DNA from: Meghimatium bilineatum | Lineage: Eukaryota; Mollusca; Gastropoda; Stylommatophora; Philomycidae | Length of the DNA: 64,000 nucleotides | Assembly (NCBI GenBank): GCA_034231615.1 | Contig: CM067317.1 | Location: 18,084,064 to 18,148,063 of the forward strand | Direction of reading: 5' to 3' | The notes under the pieces: model-generated | What the model saw: the letters and a program-made list of their open reading frames with translations, nothing else | Told to the model about the DNA's origin: nothing | Database searches by the model: none | Part shown: one piece after another, positions 10,801 through 22,896 of the stretch | How the letters are laid out: every line of letters starts with the position of its first letter | Numbering within the stretch: position 1 is the stretch's first letter | Made by a program: the position numbers and the translations under genes

Positions 10801-11635
10801 TTTACTTATTTTTCCGTGATGTTCTCCCTTTAAATCCAGTCAGTCTGCCATTCATAGCAAAAGAAATAGTCACTGGGATATTGGTAATGTTTCTGCCTGA
10901 TACGCTATATATATATATATATATAAATGCAGACGTAAGCCTGTTACAACGGGACTCCATGTATACCCTCCACATTGGCCTTGTTTGCTTCGTAAATGAT
11001 AAGTATTAACTTATTTAGCCGTTTAACATTTAGAAATCTTGCTAACTAACGGAAACCATTAGGTTAATCAGCGATTAGAAGAGTGATTCATTTATTTCAA
11101 ATTAAAATTCAAACAAGGTAGGTTCAGGTTTTCAAAATTAGCAAAATGACTTCATGTGGCACTAGCAAGAGAGCTGAAACATTCAGCAAACATCGGGCTT
11201 TATTATTCTTTGAGTTGTATGATTGGAGATGTTATTTCACGTGGTTTCAAGGAAAACAACAGTGCTTTCGATTTTGACAGTGGAGATTGCCGACTTGTTG
11301 AAAATTGGAAAAGAAAGAGACCTACACCAAATAGAGGTAAGAGCTCAAAATTTCTGAAACTGTTCCCACTGCTATTGTTTCTGAAGAATCAGTTAAACCT
11401 TGTGACATCAATGATAATCTTGTATTATGTTATACAGAAATTAGAGCTAGACCTAAATATAATATTGAGTGAAATAAAATTCATCTTTAGAAATTCAATA
11501 CTTGCGAATATTTCTTAATTTTCGCAATTGTTTGATCGGTTCTGAAATTGGACATTGCGCACAAAAAATGGAATAAGACACTAGCCAGTTGATAGATTTA
11601 CTTCAGATGAACACATTTACTTCAGATAAAATTCA
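10801..11635. other. Gene-free stretch
   Basis: Contains a short (AT)n at about 10905-10924. The frame 11156-11518 (120 residues, plus) shows no recognised domain and has no supporting homologue in the window; I do not call it a gene. Confidence 0.5.
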
Positions 11636-11639
11636 AATA

Positions 11640-11885
11640 ATATAAGAAAACGACAATCTTCATTTGTTGGCCATGCTATGAGACAATGAGGATTAGGGAA
11701 CACAGTCACAACAGGAAAGATTGAAGACAACAGAGACAGAAGACGGCAACGTGAGAAAATATTTGATAGTTTAACAGCCTAGCACGGCGGGGGAAAGATT
11801 ATCTTGATACATAATTATGGAGACAGGGAGCTGTATATATTCATGATTTCCTACGCCAGACGGCCTGTTACCTGATCTGATGATA
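11640..11885 (+). pseudogene. LINE C-terminal fragment, RTE-2 lineage
   Basis: In shifted frames it reads 'RQSSFVGHAMRQ', 'TVTTGKIEDNRDRRRQREK', 'IFDSLTA' and 'DRELYIFMISYARRPVT', which matches 'MRQAGLENIITTGKIESARD' and the remaining C-terminus at 28783-28983. It ends at CTGATCTGATGATACGAT, a remnant of a (GAT)n tail. 5'-truncated copy. Confidence 0.7.
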
Positions 11886-11889
11886 CGAT

Positions 11890-12695
11890 CTATTTATGAG
11901 TACCTTCTATGTAGTAAGGACATATTTGTATCACAGATAAATTGTATTCACTGGTTGTCTTCATTTCTTGACAGTAAATATCCAAATTTGTACGAAGATA
12001 CGCCTCCTCAAATACAGCTTATTCCCCAGTGATCCTGTATCTTATTGTAATGCCCCCCCTCCACATATTATCACATATTATTCCATCCATATTCTTGTAA
12101 TTACACAATCTTAACTTCCATACATGGCTTTTATTTTATATTCTGAAGTCCGTTTCACGAAAGTAATCACGAAAAAGAATATAAATCGTGTGTATTGAGC
12201 ATTAACAAATTAAGAGAATGTGCAATCGAAACCAAAGAGATAGCAAAATTGACATTTAAATTATAAAAAAAAAGATAAATATTTGTCAAGTCACCAGGGA
12301 TGATCCAAATGACTCGTCGTTAAAGCAAGCATATTCCCATTAGCAATTAATGGCTGAAAAACCGAACACTCAAGAAGGCGATGAAAAAAAAACAACATAA
12401 TTGCTTCTTTTGAAATGATGCTACAGGTGGATAGAAAAAACAACTATTGTTATTGGAAAAAAGTGATTCTAATAAAGAAGTCATACAAACATATGTTGAT
12501 AGTGGATGAAGATTGGTTCCTAAATAAAGACGTTTTACAGAAATTCATAGTGGATGAGATTGGCTCCTAAAAATATATCACAACACGGAGATGTGGTATG
12601 TGACCACATATACTGACTTAATTTTATAAACATAAATTGTAATGAATGGTATGGCTGCAGTATACAGTATATATAACTTGTGAGATGTATATAAA
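11890..12695. other. Gene-free stretch
   Basis: Nothing recognised. AT-rich, with a C-run near 12052-12061 and a GTGGATGA..ATTGG.TCCTAA motif repeated at about 12500 and 12550. Confidence 0.5.
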
Positions 12696-12696
12696 A

Positions 12697-12935
12697 CTAT
12701 GCAACGGAAGGATTATTTTGATAATCATAAACACTCATCAATCCTTTCTCGAAGAGAGTCAATTTTGTACCGTTTTGTATCTCTGAGTTGGTTGGTTGGC
12801 TGTTGATCCAGCGGTCCATGAGATACTGCACCTGAGTCAATGTCATATGTGATATGTGGATGTGTAGGTTAGCAGCTGTTTTGTTCCATATACGACATCC
12901 ATTTATATGACCCTGGAAAGAGAAACATTTTCCTA
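12697..12935 (-). pseudogene. I-type LINE 3' end, copy 2
   Basis: The minus-strand frame reads 'KCFSFQGHINGCRIWNKTA' and 'IHISHMTLTQVQYLMDRWI', which aligns with 'KMFLPPGPDKWNTIYGTKQ' and the following LINE 3' end near 9750-9890. It is a 5'-truncated copy of the RNase H-bearing LINE. Confidence 0.65.
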
Positions 12936-13025
12936 TCAACCAGCACAAGACAGTTGATAAGAGGTGATGTGAAATTATTTCGTTTTAATAAGTGTATAGC
13001 TGGTATTGCGTAGATTCTGCTTTGT

Positions 13026-13465
13026 TCATCATCATCATTAAGTGCTGTCTCCGCAACGAAGGTTGGCTGAAACGTATCTCCAACATCTCCTGTCTCTTGT
13101 CTTGGTGGTGCACTCTGCTAGACTGTAACCTGTCCATCGTGTGATGTTACTCTCCCACTTGTATCTCTGCCTACTTCTTGCTCGCTTCATTTGACTTTAC
13201 CCTCAAGTAAGGTCTGCAATAAGGTGTCATATCTTTTAATGTATCCAAAGTATTTTATTTGCCCGATGTTTATTTCTCTTAGTAGTTCCTTCTTCATAGT
13301 AAGTGTCTTTAGCACCTCTTTATTTGTTTTCGTCTCTTTCCATGATGTTCTCCCTATTCCTCTATATACCCACATCTCAAAGGCATCAATTTTGTCTTAT
13401 AATTGTTTATTTAGTGACCATGTTTCTGAGCCATACATTAATATGGAATAGATGTAGCATTTTAT
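13026..13465 (-). pseudogene. RTE-type LINE 3' end, copy
   Basis: Minus-strand frame 13187-13375 encodes 'MWVYRGIGRTSWKETKTNK', 'KKELLREINIGQIKYFGYI' and 'LLQTLLEGKVK', nearly the same as residues 670-735 of the RTE ORF ending at 52208. The rest of the C-terminus follows in another frame, then a (GAT)n tail (CATCATCAT at 13028-13037 on the plus strand). 5' truncation lies near 13465. Confidence 0.8.
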
Positions 13466-13469
13466 AATT

Positions 13470-14750
13470 CAATGTATATCTCACACATGATTTAATCATC
13501 GCTTGATATACAATGCAAAATTAGTTCTTTTCCAGTCACTATGCGTAGTAAAAGTGAATATCTTTTCGGAAAAGAAAAATGATAAGACGGGGTATCTCCA
13601 TATAGAAATATATAATATATGAACGAGCAAGGATTACATATGAATAATCGGCATAATTGTTTTAGGGATTTTTTCTTAAACTTAAAAAACATGAATATAG
13701 TACAATGCAGCAATACTCTGACTTGACAATATTTCTGTACAACTTGGATGTATTTCATTAATTTTGTATGTAGAAATATCTTTCTCATCTGATTTTGTTG
13801 TTATAATTCTGAGTAGTTGTTTACTATTTTTTGATATGATTATATTATATAAAAAGGATATATTAGTTGCATTAAAAGAATCACCCATTTCTGAAGATAT
13901 GGATATATCTTACTTAGCTGTACGGTGAAAAATAGCAGATATCTGAGAAAAACGAGTGACCACTGTCGTGTCTAATTTATATCCAGCTGCTTGTAAAGTG
14001 GGATTGTGGGATGTGGGGTATTAGATTAAATATACTGCCGAATTGATTAAGGAAATCGTTCAAAATATGAAGAAAAAAAATTCTGTTAATTTAATTTAAA
14101 TTCAGTATGTGCAGTGGCTCGTGTGAAAACATGATGCGTTTTAAAAGTTATTGTTATATGGCATATGCTAATGGCATATCAAATGTTATTAATAAAAGAC
14201 AGGACATATTGCGTCCATTCTAGCAAACTTAACTTCTAATTTTTCGTTGAGCTTCTTCAAGTTACAAGAGAGGATAAAATAGAGAGAATTATGTTGGCGA
14301 TAAATGAACTGTGATATGCGCGACGTTACAGCGTTTGTCCTTATACAGTTTCTATATCACAGTCATTCATAATTCAATCTATGGTTGCACTGTACTAACA
14401 CTCGATGGGTGAATTGATGCAAACTTGTTATGATTCTCTGAGACATGCCGTTCGTGGTCACAAACATTTTAAGTTATCATTTAAAAATAATTATTATATT
14501 TTAAGGATTTCGGTGCGAAGCCATAATTACTGGTGAATTACCCAGAATATGAGACAGTGCAGAATATGAACGGCTTGTTCTTTTTTTTAAAAATAGATGA
14601 TAATACGTGTGGGTAGTATTTTCTATGATTTTAGAAAATTCATAAAAGTTTGTCTAGATGCATAAACCATATGAACGAAATATGGCATGTTATTTTGTGA
14701 TTTCAATTACCGTGAGCTTATAGTTCAGTGTAATTGTATGTAGAGCCTCT
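13470..14750. other. Gene-free stretch
   Basis: AT-rich sequence without a recognised element. Frames at 13492-13888 (minus) show only low-complexity hydrophobic translations. Confidence 0.5.
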
Positions 14751-14751
14751 C

Positions 14752-14960
14752 AGGTGTCGTGGTTAAAAAAAAAGTTAGTGGATAAAGCGTTCAGTTTGTG
14801 CTCAAGAGGTAGCGGGATCTTTATTAGAGATCTCTGGGGGGTCTCGGGTAAAGCTACATAGTTATGTGATGTGAGCAGTATTCTCGACAGGACACATGAC
14901 ACTTCCTTGAGAGGGATAGCCTTTTTATGCGGTAACCCGAGAACTATGAAGACAATAGTA
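14752..14960 (+). mobile_element. tRNA-derived SINE, family D, copy 1
   Basis: The A-box-like TTAGTGGATAAAGCG at about 14774-14788 and a degenerate B box near 14815-14830 are followed by a body (AAGCTACATAG...GTGAGCAG...TCGACAGGACA...ATGACACTTCC). The same body occurs at 34073-34135, and the same head occurs on the minus strand at 59165-59222. Confidence 0.6.
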
Positions 14961-15475
14961 TATCGTTTGAACCATTATATTATACATATTGGAGGGTGGG
15001 TTTTTGTATCAGATGGTGTTCGTCCCTGACAAGTGTTAATGACCATTTGTTAATTTTACATTTGAAATTCAGTTAAAGTTATGTCTTAGACTATGAGTTA
15101 GTAGGTGGCTAGAAACCTCAAATGTGGTAGCAAATGTCCTTGGATAATTTGGCCATAAAATGACTACTGAAAATACTGTATTGTCTCCCCGTGAATTTCT
15201 AGCTTCTCTCCGCTCTTAAGAGAAATGTATTGTGTGCGAGTTTTCCCCATTTATCTTGGTTTACTTTAAACGCTTTCAATAAAGTCTTTAACGAGTCATT
15301 CTAGTGCGTGTTTGGCTAAGCTGAGAGCTTGTGTCCTTTTGCAAATCCACATAAGGAAGTATCTTTTATAGTCGATAATCTAGAATACCTACCACATTCC
15401 CTCCCAACGAATCTGAGTCTGCATCAGAATAGTGCAAATGCTAGAGATACCAGGTCAAACAAGAACAGTGGTATC
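14961..15475. other. Gene-free stretch
   Basis: I see no coding signal or repeat family here. An AATAAA sits at about 15279, without a gene to attach it to. Confidence 0.5.
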
Positions 15476-15477
15476 TG

Positions 15478-15600
15478 GATTCTTGTTTTCTCATCTCTAC
15501 TTCTTCAGCATTCATTCTCAAACTTCTATTGGATACCGCATCATGTAGCAAGACAATTATCTGAGATTTTCAGAAGAATGTAGTCCAGATAATGGAACAT
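15478..15600 (-). mobile_element. Repeat C (PLE-like 3' end), short copy
   Basis: On the minus strand it reads CTGGACTACATTCTTC, ATTGTCTTGCTACA and AGTTTGAGAATGAATGCTGA, then AAGAAGTAGAGA. These blocks match 31455-31545 in order. It abuts a LINE RT fragment at about 15600. Confidence 0.65.
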
Positions 15601-16000
15601 GCACACAGTCCATATTTCACCGGTGTATAAACCGTACTGGACGTACCACTGCTCTGTCAACTTTCAGCTTAGTCAGTAACAGACAGGTCGTACAATCTGC
15701 CAAAAGTGCTGATTGCTTTGAAGATCCTAGTATACATTTCATGATCAACAACGGTATGATTGTGTGATAGTGTACTACCTATTTATGTGAATATATTCAC
15801 ACTTTTCAGTGCTACACCATTTACCTATACAAATCGTGATAGATTTTTCAGGCGCTGATTGTAACACGACTAAAGTTTTCTCCGTGTTAATACAGGCTTT
15901 GGAGAGTATGTCTATACTAATTTGTAAATCAGCCTCAGAGTGGGCACTTAGGGCACAGTCTTTAGTAAATAAGAGATCCGTGATTATATACTTACATAAA
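15600..16000 (-). pseudogene. LINE RT fragment around the YADD region
   Basis: Minus-strand frame 15775-15990 reads 'LLFTKDCALSAHSEADLQIS', aligned with the family pattern 'LLFADDCALNAHSE', so the catalytic DD has become KD. It continues 'DILSKACINTEKTLVVLQSA'. Downstream, in another frame, 'GSTLSHNHTVVDHEMYTRIF' and 'KAISTFGRLYDLSVTD' follow. These are the thumb-region motifs also present at 25594-25700. An inactive fragment. Confidence 0.7.
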
Positions 16001-16256
16001 GACTGACATATGTATACATATTGCAAGATAGGCGAAATTGCAAATATATGTATATATAGTATTGGTAATGTCTCTACAGTGTGCAGAGTTACAGGTTGTG
16101 TCTCTAAAATGTCTCTCAGCCCATATCTCTACAGTTTGGGAAAGCCCATAGGTACCCATTCTCAAAAAAATGTTCGAAGTTCATGCATACTTAGTGTTTC
16201 CGTGACTTTAAGATTTAAAAAATTTCTGATTCAGCACCTCAAATGCTCAGTACTAA

Positions 16257-16502
16257 TCATGAGACTAACAGTAATTGAACCAGTCCGTTCTAACGGCACC
16301 GAATTGCCTGACAACTCGAATAAACGGGTTTTTTCCATTTTTCACTAACAAGTGACTTAAGTACAGTTTAAACGTATTGACAAAATCTCATCTTTTCTTT
16401 GGAGATGGGGTTAGTCAAGTACAGAGAAACCCGTTTACTCGATTTTTCAGGCGATTCAGTGCCGTTAGAACGGATTGGTTTTATTCCCATTAGTCTCAAG
16501 AA
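16257..16502. repeat. Fold-back element with ~76-bp inverted arms
   Basis: The left arm 16257-16334 (AGACTAACAGTAATT..., CCGTTCTAACGGCACCGAAT, AAACGGGTTTT) is repeated inverted at 16427-16502 (AAACCCGTTTACTCG..., GTGCCGTTAGAACGGATTGG, ATTAGTCTCA). The arms are about 80-85% identical by eye; the spacer is about 92 bp. No coding capacity. It could be a MITE or the two ends of a deleted DNA transposon; no related copy was noticed in the window. Confidence 0.8.
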
Positions 16503-17485
16503 GTTTTAATTATTCCGCTTGCTTCCTATTTGAATTTGATTGTATAAGTCCTAATCATGGCACAACTAAAATCATATTCTCACAATCTTATGCTGGATTT
16601 ATCACCTACGGTAGTGTCTACATTCAACAATCACTCGCTAAGCAGCCCCCAACATGTATCTTTTATACATTATTATTTCATCTAATATATGTGGAATCCA
16701 CGGACATATATATGATGTCTCATCTCCACGAATGAGAGCATGTCATGAGCAGTACTTCAATGTGACAAATAATGCTGCGATATGCTATAGTGTTCATCCA
16801 CTCGTACTGACACCAAAGAATTCAATGAAAGTGGATAGTGCAATGACTCTCGGAGACCATTTGTGGAACTTCAATAACAGCTTCGACCACAATCAACATA
16901 CTGGAAGTAGTTGTTTTGTATACTCCATTGCGCTTGGTATTAATTTTACCATCAGCACTGTTAGTTAATCGTCGGATCATCAACATTGTACTTGCATATG
17001 TTCTGAAATCTCCACTTGAGTTCATCCACCAGTACACGATGGCTGATAGTTTCAGTTATTTGTTGGTTCACACATATTCCTCTAACCCCACAGTAGCACT
17101 CATTTCTCGTAACTTTGTACTTCAAGACCAGTTACTTTATTATGGACATGGAAATTAAATCATCAACACATTAATTTCATGTGCCCGTATTTTTCTCATA
17201 CGGTGTTCAATATGTCCACATGATCCATTGCTCTATAGCAAGACACAGTAACAGCGGAAGCTAGCCAATCTACTTGTGGTTTGCATTGGACATCCACATC
17301 ACCAGGAATGAAAATGAATAACAAATCTGTGATTACTGTTGACTACTTTACACCTGAAGAGTCACGCAAATTATGAATGTACTGATGTTTAATACTTCCA
17401 TTCATTCTCTGATCCGACTTACCATCATCGACCTGTGTAATGAAGTTCCCATATACCTTGTCCTTGAAAATACGTACTACTTTAT
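16503..17485. other. Gene-free stretch with unassigned frames
   Basis: Open frames of 70-104 residues occur at 16475-16735, 16654-16968 and 16822-17037 (the last on the minus strand), but none shows a motif or family resemblance that I can support. Confidence 0.5.
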
Positions 17486-17489
17486 TCAA

Positions 17490-17845
17490 ACAATTAATCG
17501 CTCTCTGTCGTGAGCTGGTGGAATTCTGTCTTCCTTCATTCTATGTATGTGGCTGATATATGTCCAGCGGCGTTTTCTGATGATGTTCGTCACATATTCT
17601 TGTTTTGTTTCCTCTCTTAATATATCGATTCATTTGAAGTCTTTCAAATAAGTATGTGTGATCTTTCTGAGGCTTCTATTCTCGAAGACAATTAATGTCT
17701 TATCAAATATTGAGGTAGACTTCCAACTTTCACATCCGTATGTCAATAATGGAATAACACTTGCGTTGAATAGTCGTAGTTTGATGTATTTCCTTGCGAT
17801 CTTCCATCTCCAGATGACTGAAAGTTTGATAAAGACAAATAAATA
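17490..17845 (-). pseudogene. LINE RT C-terminal fragment
   Basis: Minus strand: 'IKLRLFNASVIPLLTYGCES', then 'WKSTSIFDKTLIVFENRSLR', a stop, and 'ETKQEYVTNIIRKRRWTYI' with 'SHIHRMKEDRI'. This is the usual LINE thumb and C-terminal region ('LLYGCETW', 'RRWKWIGHVLRM'). It resembles the fragment at 58200-58590. A short (AT)n adjoins its upstream side at about 17843-17862. Confidence 0.7.
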
Positions 17846-17954
17846 TATATATATATATATATAAGTAGAAAGAAAGTAAGATAGCTAGCTGTTCATGCAG
17901 GAAAGATGTCCGACGTCAGACGAAGAGATACATGGACTGGTACGTAGATAGACG

Positions 17955-18215
17955 AGAGCCGCGTTAGCGCAGTGATTAACGCACTGGCATCGCACATAAG
18001 TGGTCCTGGGTTCATTCCCCAGTTGAGGCGGAAACTTTTTTCAGATAGCAACGGCTCCCGGGTCGACCCAGCCTTAAATAGGTACCGGATTAATCCGGAA
18101 GTAAAGATTGCGAGGGATAGGAGATGGCTACCGCCCTCATTTGCAAAGCCTCTGAAATGTAAGATCGCTAACATCTCACACCCCTACGGCATTAATAAAT
18201 GCTATGGGTTACGTT
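17955..18215 (+). mobile_element. tRNA-derived SINE, family B, copy 1
   Basis: The head has an A box (GTTAGCGCAGTGATTAACG, 17963-17981) and a B box (GGGTTCATTCC, 18008-18018). The body contains GGCTCCCGGGTCGACCC, GTAAAGATTGCGAGGGATAG, GAGATGGCTACCGCCCTCAT and CTAACATCTCACACCCCTAC. The same blocks appear inverted at 21315-21535. This is a classic SINE head with a longer unrelated body. Confidence 0.8.
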
Positions 18216-18785
18216 ACTATTACGTAGATAGACAGCCAAATAGATACACAGACAAACAGACGGATGAACTATAGATAGATAGCTATGGATAGGGATAAAC
18301 AAACAGATATACTGAATATGATATATCGATATATAAATAGATTAGATAGATAGATGAATATATTGATGGATGAATATATGCGCTAACAATATTCAATGTA
18401 ATTATCAAACACAGAACAGCCGACACGCAGAATAGATGTAGCAATGAACAAGGCAACATTGAGACATCTCGTCGCGATATTTATGTGAACAATCTTGACG
18501 GAGCTTATTTGTTCCTATTCATTGCTATTTTCACGAGCGTCTCGCGTGACACACAGCATTCCAAATCTTCTAGACGACAAAAACGAACACATACTTGTCC
18601 ATTGTAGTGAGTATAGATGTTGGTGGTATAAAGGACCACAATATATGGCCGGAGTTTTATCAGTGACTAATATTTAGAATTGATGTATTCAAAGCATTAA
18701 AAATATTGGAACAGATATACACACGTGAAGCAATCATTTAGTTACATTTTAAAATTCTTTTAAAAATCATTTCACATCTACAATG
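18216..18785. other. Gene-free stretch with GATA-like simple repeats
   Basis: An imperfect GATA/GACA-type simple repeat covers about 18223-18375. The rest is unassigned. Confidence 0.55.
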
Positions 18786-18789
18786 ATCA

Positions 18790-19227
18790 TTGACAAAGAA
18801 TAACTAGAAATATCAACTAAACTTTGAAGAGCGGAGTCAACCATCGACACCTTCAAATATTTCTCAGCAGAGATCAGCAAGAGGTTATCAATGTCAACAC
18901 CAAACAACATCACATTTGAACATCTATGATAAGTGGAACACGAATAAATTCATAATTATTAAGAAGCTATATTTTCCCCATATCATCATATGGTTGTAAG
19001 GCGTGGGCAATGGCATCCACAATGAAATATGGGAATGTTTCATTAAATGTTATAGAAATACTGTAAGAGTATGATGGATACAAAAACGAACAAACGCAAA
19101 TTTCCGTAAAAACCTGAAGATGGAATAAGACGCGACTAGAAACTATCAAAGAATGCAAGATAAAATATTTTGCACATTTAAATATGATTTGAAAAGATTA
19201 ATCAAGAAGGGAAAGGCTCCATGCAAT

Positions 19228-19258
<31 letters not shown>

Positions 19259-19375
19259 CTGAGTCTATGATGGACACATGAATAACCTAGCTTTCACAGA
19301 ACCGAGGGACTTACAGTTTGACAGTGAGATCAACGTCCTCAAAGAATACGCCACACGTTATTTAAAAGAAGCATA
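18790..19375 (+). pseudogene. Highly degraded LINE C-terminal fragment
   Basis: Recognisable pieces in shifting frames: 'RVESTIDTFKYFSAEISKR', 'SSYGCKAWAMASTMKYG', 'ETIKECKIKYFAHLNMI', and a tail like 'SQNRGTYSLT..STSSKNTP'. These correspond to the 'SYGCEAW' and 'KIKYFGHL' motifs of LINE C-termini. A perfect (GA)n of about 28 bp interrupts the basic region at 19231-19258. Many stops. Confidence 0.5.
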
Positions 19376-19559
19376 AAACTTCAATCACGGAAAACTGAAT
19401 GCAGTATATTTCGTTCCGGAAATATGATATTTTTTGCCCTGGAATGATCATTTGCAGGAACATGATATAGACACACCTATGACTGGTATAGACACACTTA
19501 TGACTGGTATATACCAAAAAACATCATTCAGAAAAATGAATAATATATTGTTTACTATG

Positions 19560-19830
19560 ACCTAGTCTTTAGAGGTGAGGAAGAGAGCTCTGCAGTGCTA
19601 TATAACTCATATACTAACATATGGGTGCGAGTCGTGCACAATAAATAAACAGGAAAGTGGGAAAGTAGAGGCAATAGAGATGTTGTTCTACAGAAGAATG
19701 CTTAGAATACCATGGACTGCCTAGAAAGCTAATGTGGAGATTTGATAAAGTCAAATGCTAGACGGAGCTTAATCAATAATATTTGACAAGAAATAGAGCA
19801 GCATAAATGAGAATGTATGGACTTACAAAA
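19560..19830 (+). pseudogene. LINE RT C-terminal fragment, RTE-2 lineage
   Basis: Combining two frames gives 'SLEVRKRALQCYI', 'ILTYGCESCTINKQESGKV' and 'FYRRMLRIPWTA', which match the minus-strand RTE-2 copies at 28980-29552 and 37799-38041. It ends near 19830 without a clear tail. Confidence 0.6.
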
Positions 19831-19959
19831 GATATAAAATATGTAGAGAGTGGATAGAGCTACATATCCTAGACAATCTATATAGAAGCATAAATTTGAG
19901 CTCATCGAGCCAAGATAACTACACATTATACTTCAACTTTTAGTGTAGCTATAGGTATC

Positions 19960-20115
19960 ACATTGTCGCAGAGCTTAAGCCAACTGCTTTGTGCTTACAA
20001 TGTTCCGAAGTTCGAATCCCACTTTCCGCGCCTAGTTTACACAGTTGATTTTTTTTCTCAGAGTTTTCAAGTTAACAGAAACACTCTATAATGCATAGAG
20101 TACTTTCTCATAATC
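19960..20115 (+). mobile_element. tRNA-like SINE head
   Basis: A near-consensus B box (AAGTTCGAATCCC, about 20009-20020) lies about 40 bp after an A-box-like CGCAGAGCTTAAGCCAAC. A T-rich body follows. No cloverleaf could be drawn from the arms, so it is more likely a SINE than a functional tRNA gene. Family not assigned. Confidence 0.45.
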
Positions 20116-21310
20116 CATTATTGTCACAGGTTAGGGTGCAGCGCCCCTATCGTAGTCGGTATATATTAATTAGAGCTGCATCTGGAAATAAATATCTTCT
20201 CCTTCCGATAACGTGTCTTTAAATGTTCCACTGTGCGTGATTGTAAGAGACGTGAAATATCGATTCTAGAAATGTTTAGAGAGAAAACATGGTTGGTACA
20301 CTCTGGTTATAGAACGACGGTATCACGAGGGCGAAATTACGTGCATGAGAGACTATTTGGTAAAGGGTATTTTATCTAAAAGTAAACCCGTTTAAAACAT
20401 GGTGATTTCATTCTTTGCATACACATTTTCTGCTAGGATCAGGATCAAGAGAAATCAATGGCATTATGATGTCAACATTGGAGTCAAGAAAAATAGGACG
20501 AAATTAGCTCAAATAGTAAGCATAATATTCAACTGATTGGGATTGGGAGATGGTAAACATTCAAACAAAAGTTCGAACGTGCTATTGCATAAAGCATATT
20601 GTTTTTATCGTATATAATGTTAAATATAGCCTGACAATAGAAGATAAACGAGAAGAGTTGAATGTAAAACGTTTTGAGTATGTGTCCTTCCATCACAAGT
20701 GAGGATGACAATTTACTTCATGTTAGTTCCTCTTATACGCTCTTTTCTATTCTATCCTCTCTGTTGAGCTGATGGATTTAACTTCCTTTCCAGATAATGC
20801 ACCTTCTTTAATGCAGAGCACCACGCAGATGTGCATTTGTCAGTATATCATGGTGTACGCTAGAGATTTCGCTGAGGTCTTTAAATAACTTTATAATTGT
20901 TCATTTGGCTACTTCGTATACGCAAGACATTCAGCACTTCAAGATAAAATAATAATAATAAAATAAATCGATTGTCAGTAAAATCTGTGAATAGTATTAT
21001 CCAACGAAAGATTTCAAATATTGATGCGGTACTAAGGCAGACTGAGGAAACACTCATAAGAACAATACTTAGAGAAATTCAAAAAAAAACAATATCCATA
21101 CTATTCAAGTAAGGCACAGAATAGCTTTGAACAGACAGACTTGGGGAGATCTGACCTCTGCCCTATGCGCTAACTTTGGCGCCAAAGGAAAATGAAAGAC
21201 TAAATAAGGCGGAAAGAGTCAGCAGTTCTGAGAACGTAAACATAAAAAAGGAGAAATGTATAATTGTCGGTGAGTATAAGATCTGTAGTAATAATACAAG
21301 TAAAGTTACC
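20116..21310. other. Gene-free stretch
   Basis: No recognised gene or element. Minor AT-rich simple sequence (AATAATAATAAAATAA) near 20950. Confidence 0.5.
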
Positions 21311-21314
21311 CATA

Positions 21315-21535
21315 TAATTTAGGAAAGCCGTAGAGGTGTGAGATGTTAGCGATCTCACATTTCAGTGGATATGCTATATGAGGGTGGTAGCCATCTCCTC
21401 TCCCTCGCAGTCTTTACTTTCCCTGTTGACCCGGGAGCAGTTGCGATCTTAAATACTTTTGGAATGTTTGATTTACCCAGGACCACTCATATGCGAAGCC
21501 AGTGCGCTAACCACTGCGCTACGCAGCCCCTTGTA
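21315..21535 (-). mobile_element. tRNA-derived SINE, family B, copy 2
   Basis: Minus-strand reading opens with GGGGCTGCGTAGCGCAGTGG (A box), then GAGTGGTCCTGGGTAAATC (a damaged B box), CTGCTCCCGGGTCAAC, GACTGCGAGGGAGAGGAGA, GGCTACCACCCTCATAT and CTAACATCTCACACCTCTAC. It is diverged from copy 1 at 17955-18215. Confidence 0.75.
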
Positions 21536-21539
21536 GATA

Positions 21540-22520
21540 TGTATAATAATCACCTAAGAAGGAAATGAAGACATAATTTTATTGCGTAAAAAACATCATA
21601 AACTTAAAACTGTGAGTTTACAGCAACAACAGAAATGTGAGTCCGACCAACTGCCGTAAACGGTGAATAATGTGACGTGCCTGCAAGGTCAGCAACTGTA
21701 TCACAAATAAATGTATCCACATAAATATACCAGATAATAAATAGCATGCAGCTGTGCGTTTATAAGTAGAGTCAGCTTGGATATATTGCCCACAAGTTGC
21801 TCTCGAGAACTAATAATCAGCTCAACGCAAATGCAACAAAACCACAACAAAGTATGATATTAATTATCCTCATAGCTATACATTTCAATCTTAGATATGT
21901 ATTACTTGTAGAACGACACAGTATTTATTCGTAATTATGCACGTCATGTCTCTGAAGCTTAGATACATAGATCGTTTCAGATAACGATTTTATACCGGTC
22001 AGTGATGTCGGTTATTGGCGTAAATATAACAGCGACTTAACGCATCTCATTTCTCTAGACTACTTCCTATGGAAAATTGAGTGTGGCAATTTTAAAATTA
22101 CAACAGAGATGTATTGGGAATGTGAGAATTGACACTACAATGAGTGTCCATTATATGCACACATGTTAACATGTTTGGATTAATCTAGTGTGGGGCGGCA
22201 TTCTATGATTCTAATAATCACCCGATGAAGACGTCTTTATCAAAACGTTATAAGTATTTACTCTCCATTTAATGTAGTGTGTATTTATTCCTTCATCGTT
22301 GTTGTTTTATGTGGGGGCAGGCTGGGGGTGCAGGAGGGGGTAGGAGTTCCTCTTAATAGTGACAATAATGCTCGTACTGTTCAGGGTACCGTAAACGCAT
22401 ACAGTTTTGGAAACCGAAAAGCCAATTTGGTATCATGGAAAATAGATTTTTCTCATGTATAGCGTGAAACGGGGTAATGGGGAATTTTGCTAATAACATG
22501 GAACACATATAGGCACACAC
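21540..22520. other. Gene-free stretch
   Basis: I recognise nothing here. A G-rich patch (GGGGGCAGGCTGGGGGTGC) lies at about 22312-22330. Confidence 0.5.
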
Positions 22521-22524
22521 ATAA

Positions 22525-22745
22525 ATCCACGTTACAAAGGAAAGGCTTTTATCAAAGATAACATACACGTATACATTAAAAACGACAAGTAAGCCACATC
22601 TCTAGCAAGGTGGCCAAAGGGATGTCCTATCCTTCTATCCTCACAAAAGACGATGGACCAGCGACATAAAAGAATGTATGAACAAGTCTTTGGCCAATAC
22701 AGGCAAGCCGGCCGCGATAAAGAGGCGTTCAGAATATCCACAATG
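22525..22745 (+). pseudogene. Possible LINE C-terminal remnant
   Basis: One frame gives 'ARWPKGCPILLSSQKTMDQ' followed by 'RHKRMYEQVFGQYRQAGRD' and 'KEAFRIST'. The pattern 'W-x-GH-x-ARWP' with a basic tail resembles LINE C-termini, but no catalytic motif is covered. Low confidence. Confidence 0.35.
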
Positions 22746-22895
22746 AAGACAACGTTTTGGAAATAATATGTGACTTGATATATTTATTAAATTGTAATAT
22801 TTGTCACTTGATCAAACATGTTGAATTATCGGGAGGTTGAGCACTGATTCCAACGTTCAATAAATTTAGCCTGTCAGAAAATAAATGTCAGAATG

Positions 22896-22896
<1 letters not shown>

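Noticed and set aside
17963-18020. Functional tRNA gene
   Set aside because: A and B boxes are present, but the acceptor and anticodon arms do not pair and a shared non-tRNA body follows, so it is a SINE. The same applies to the other pol III heads.
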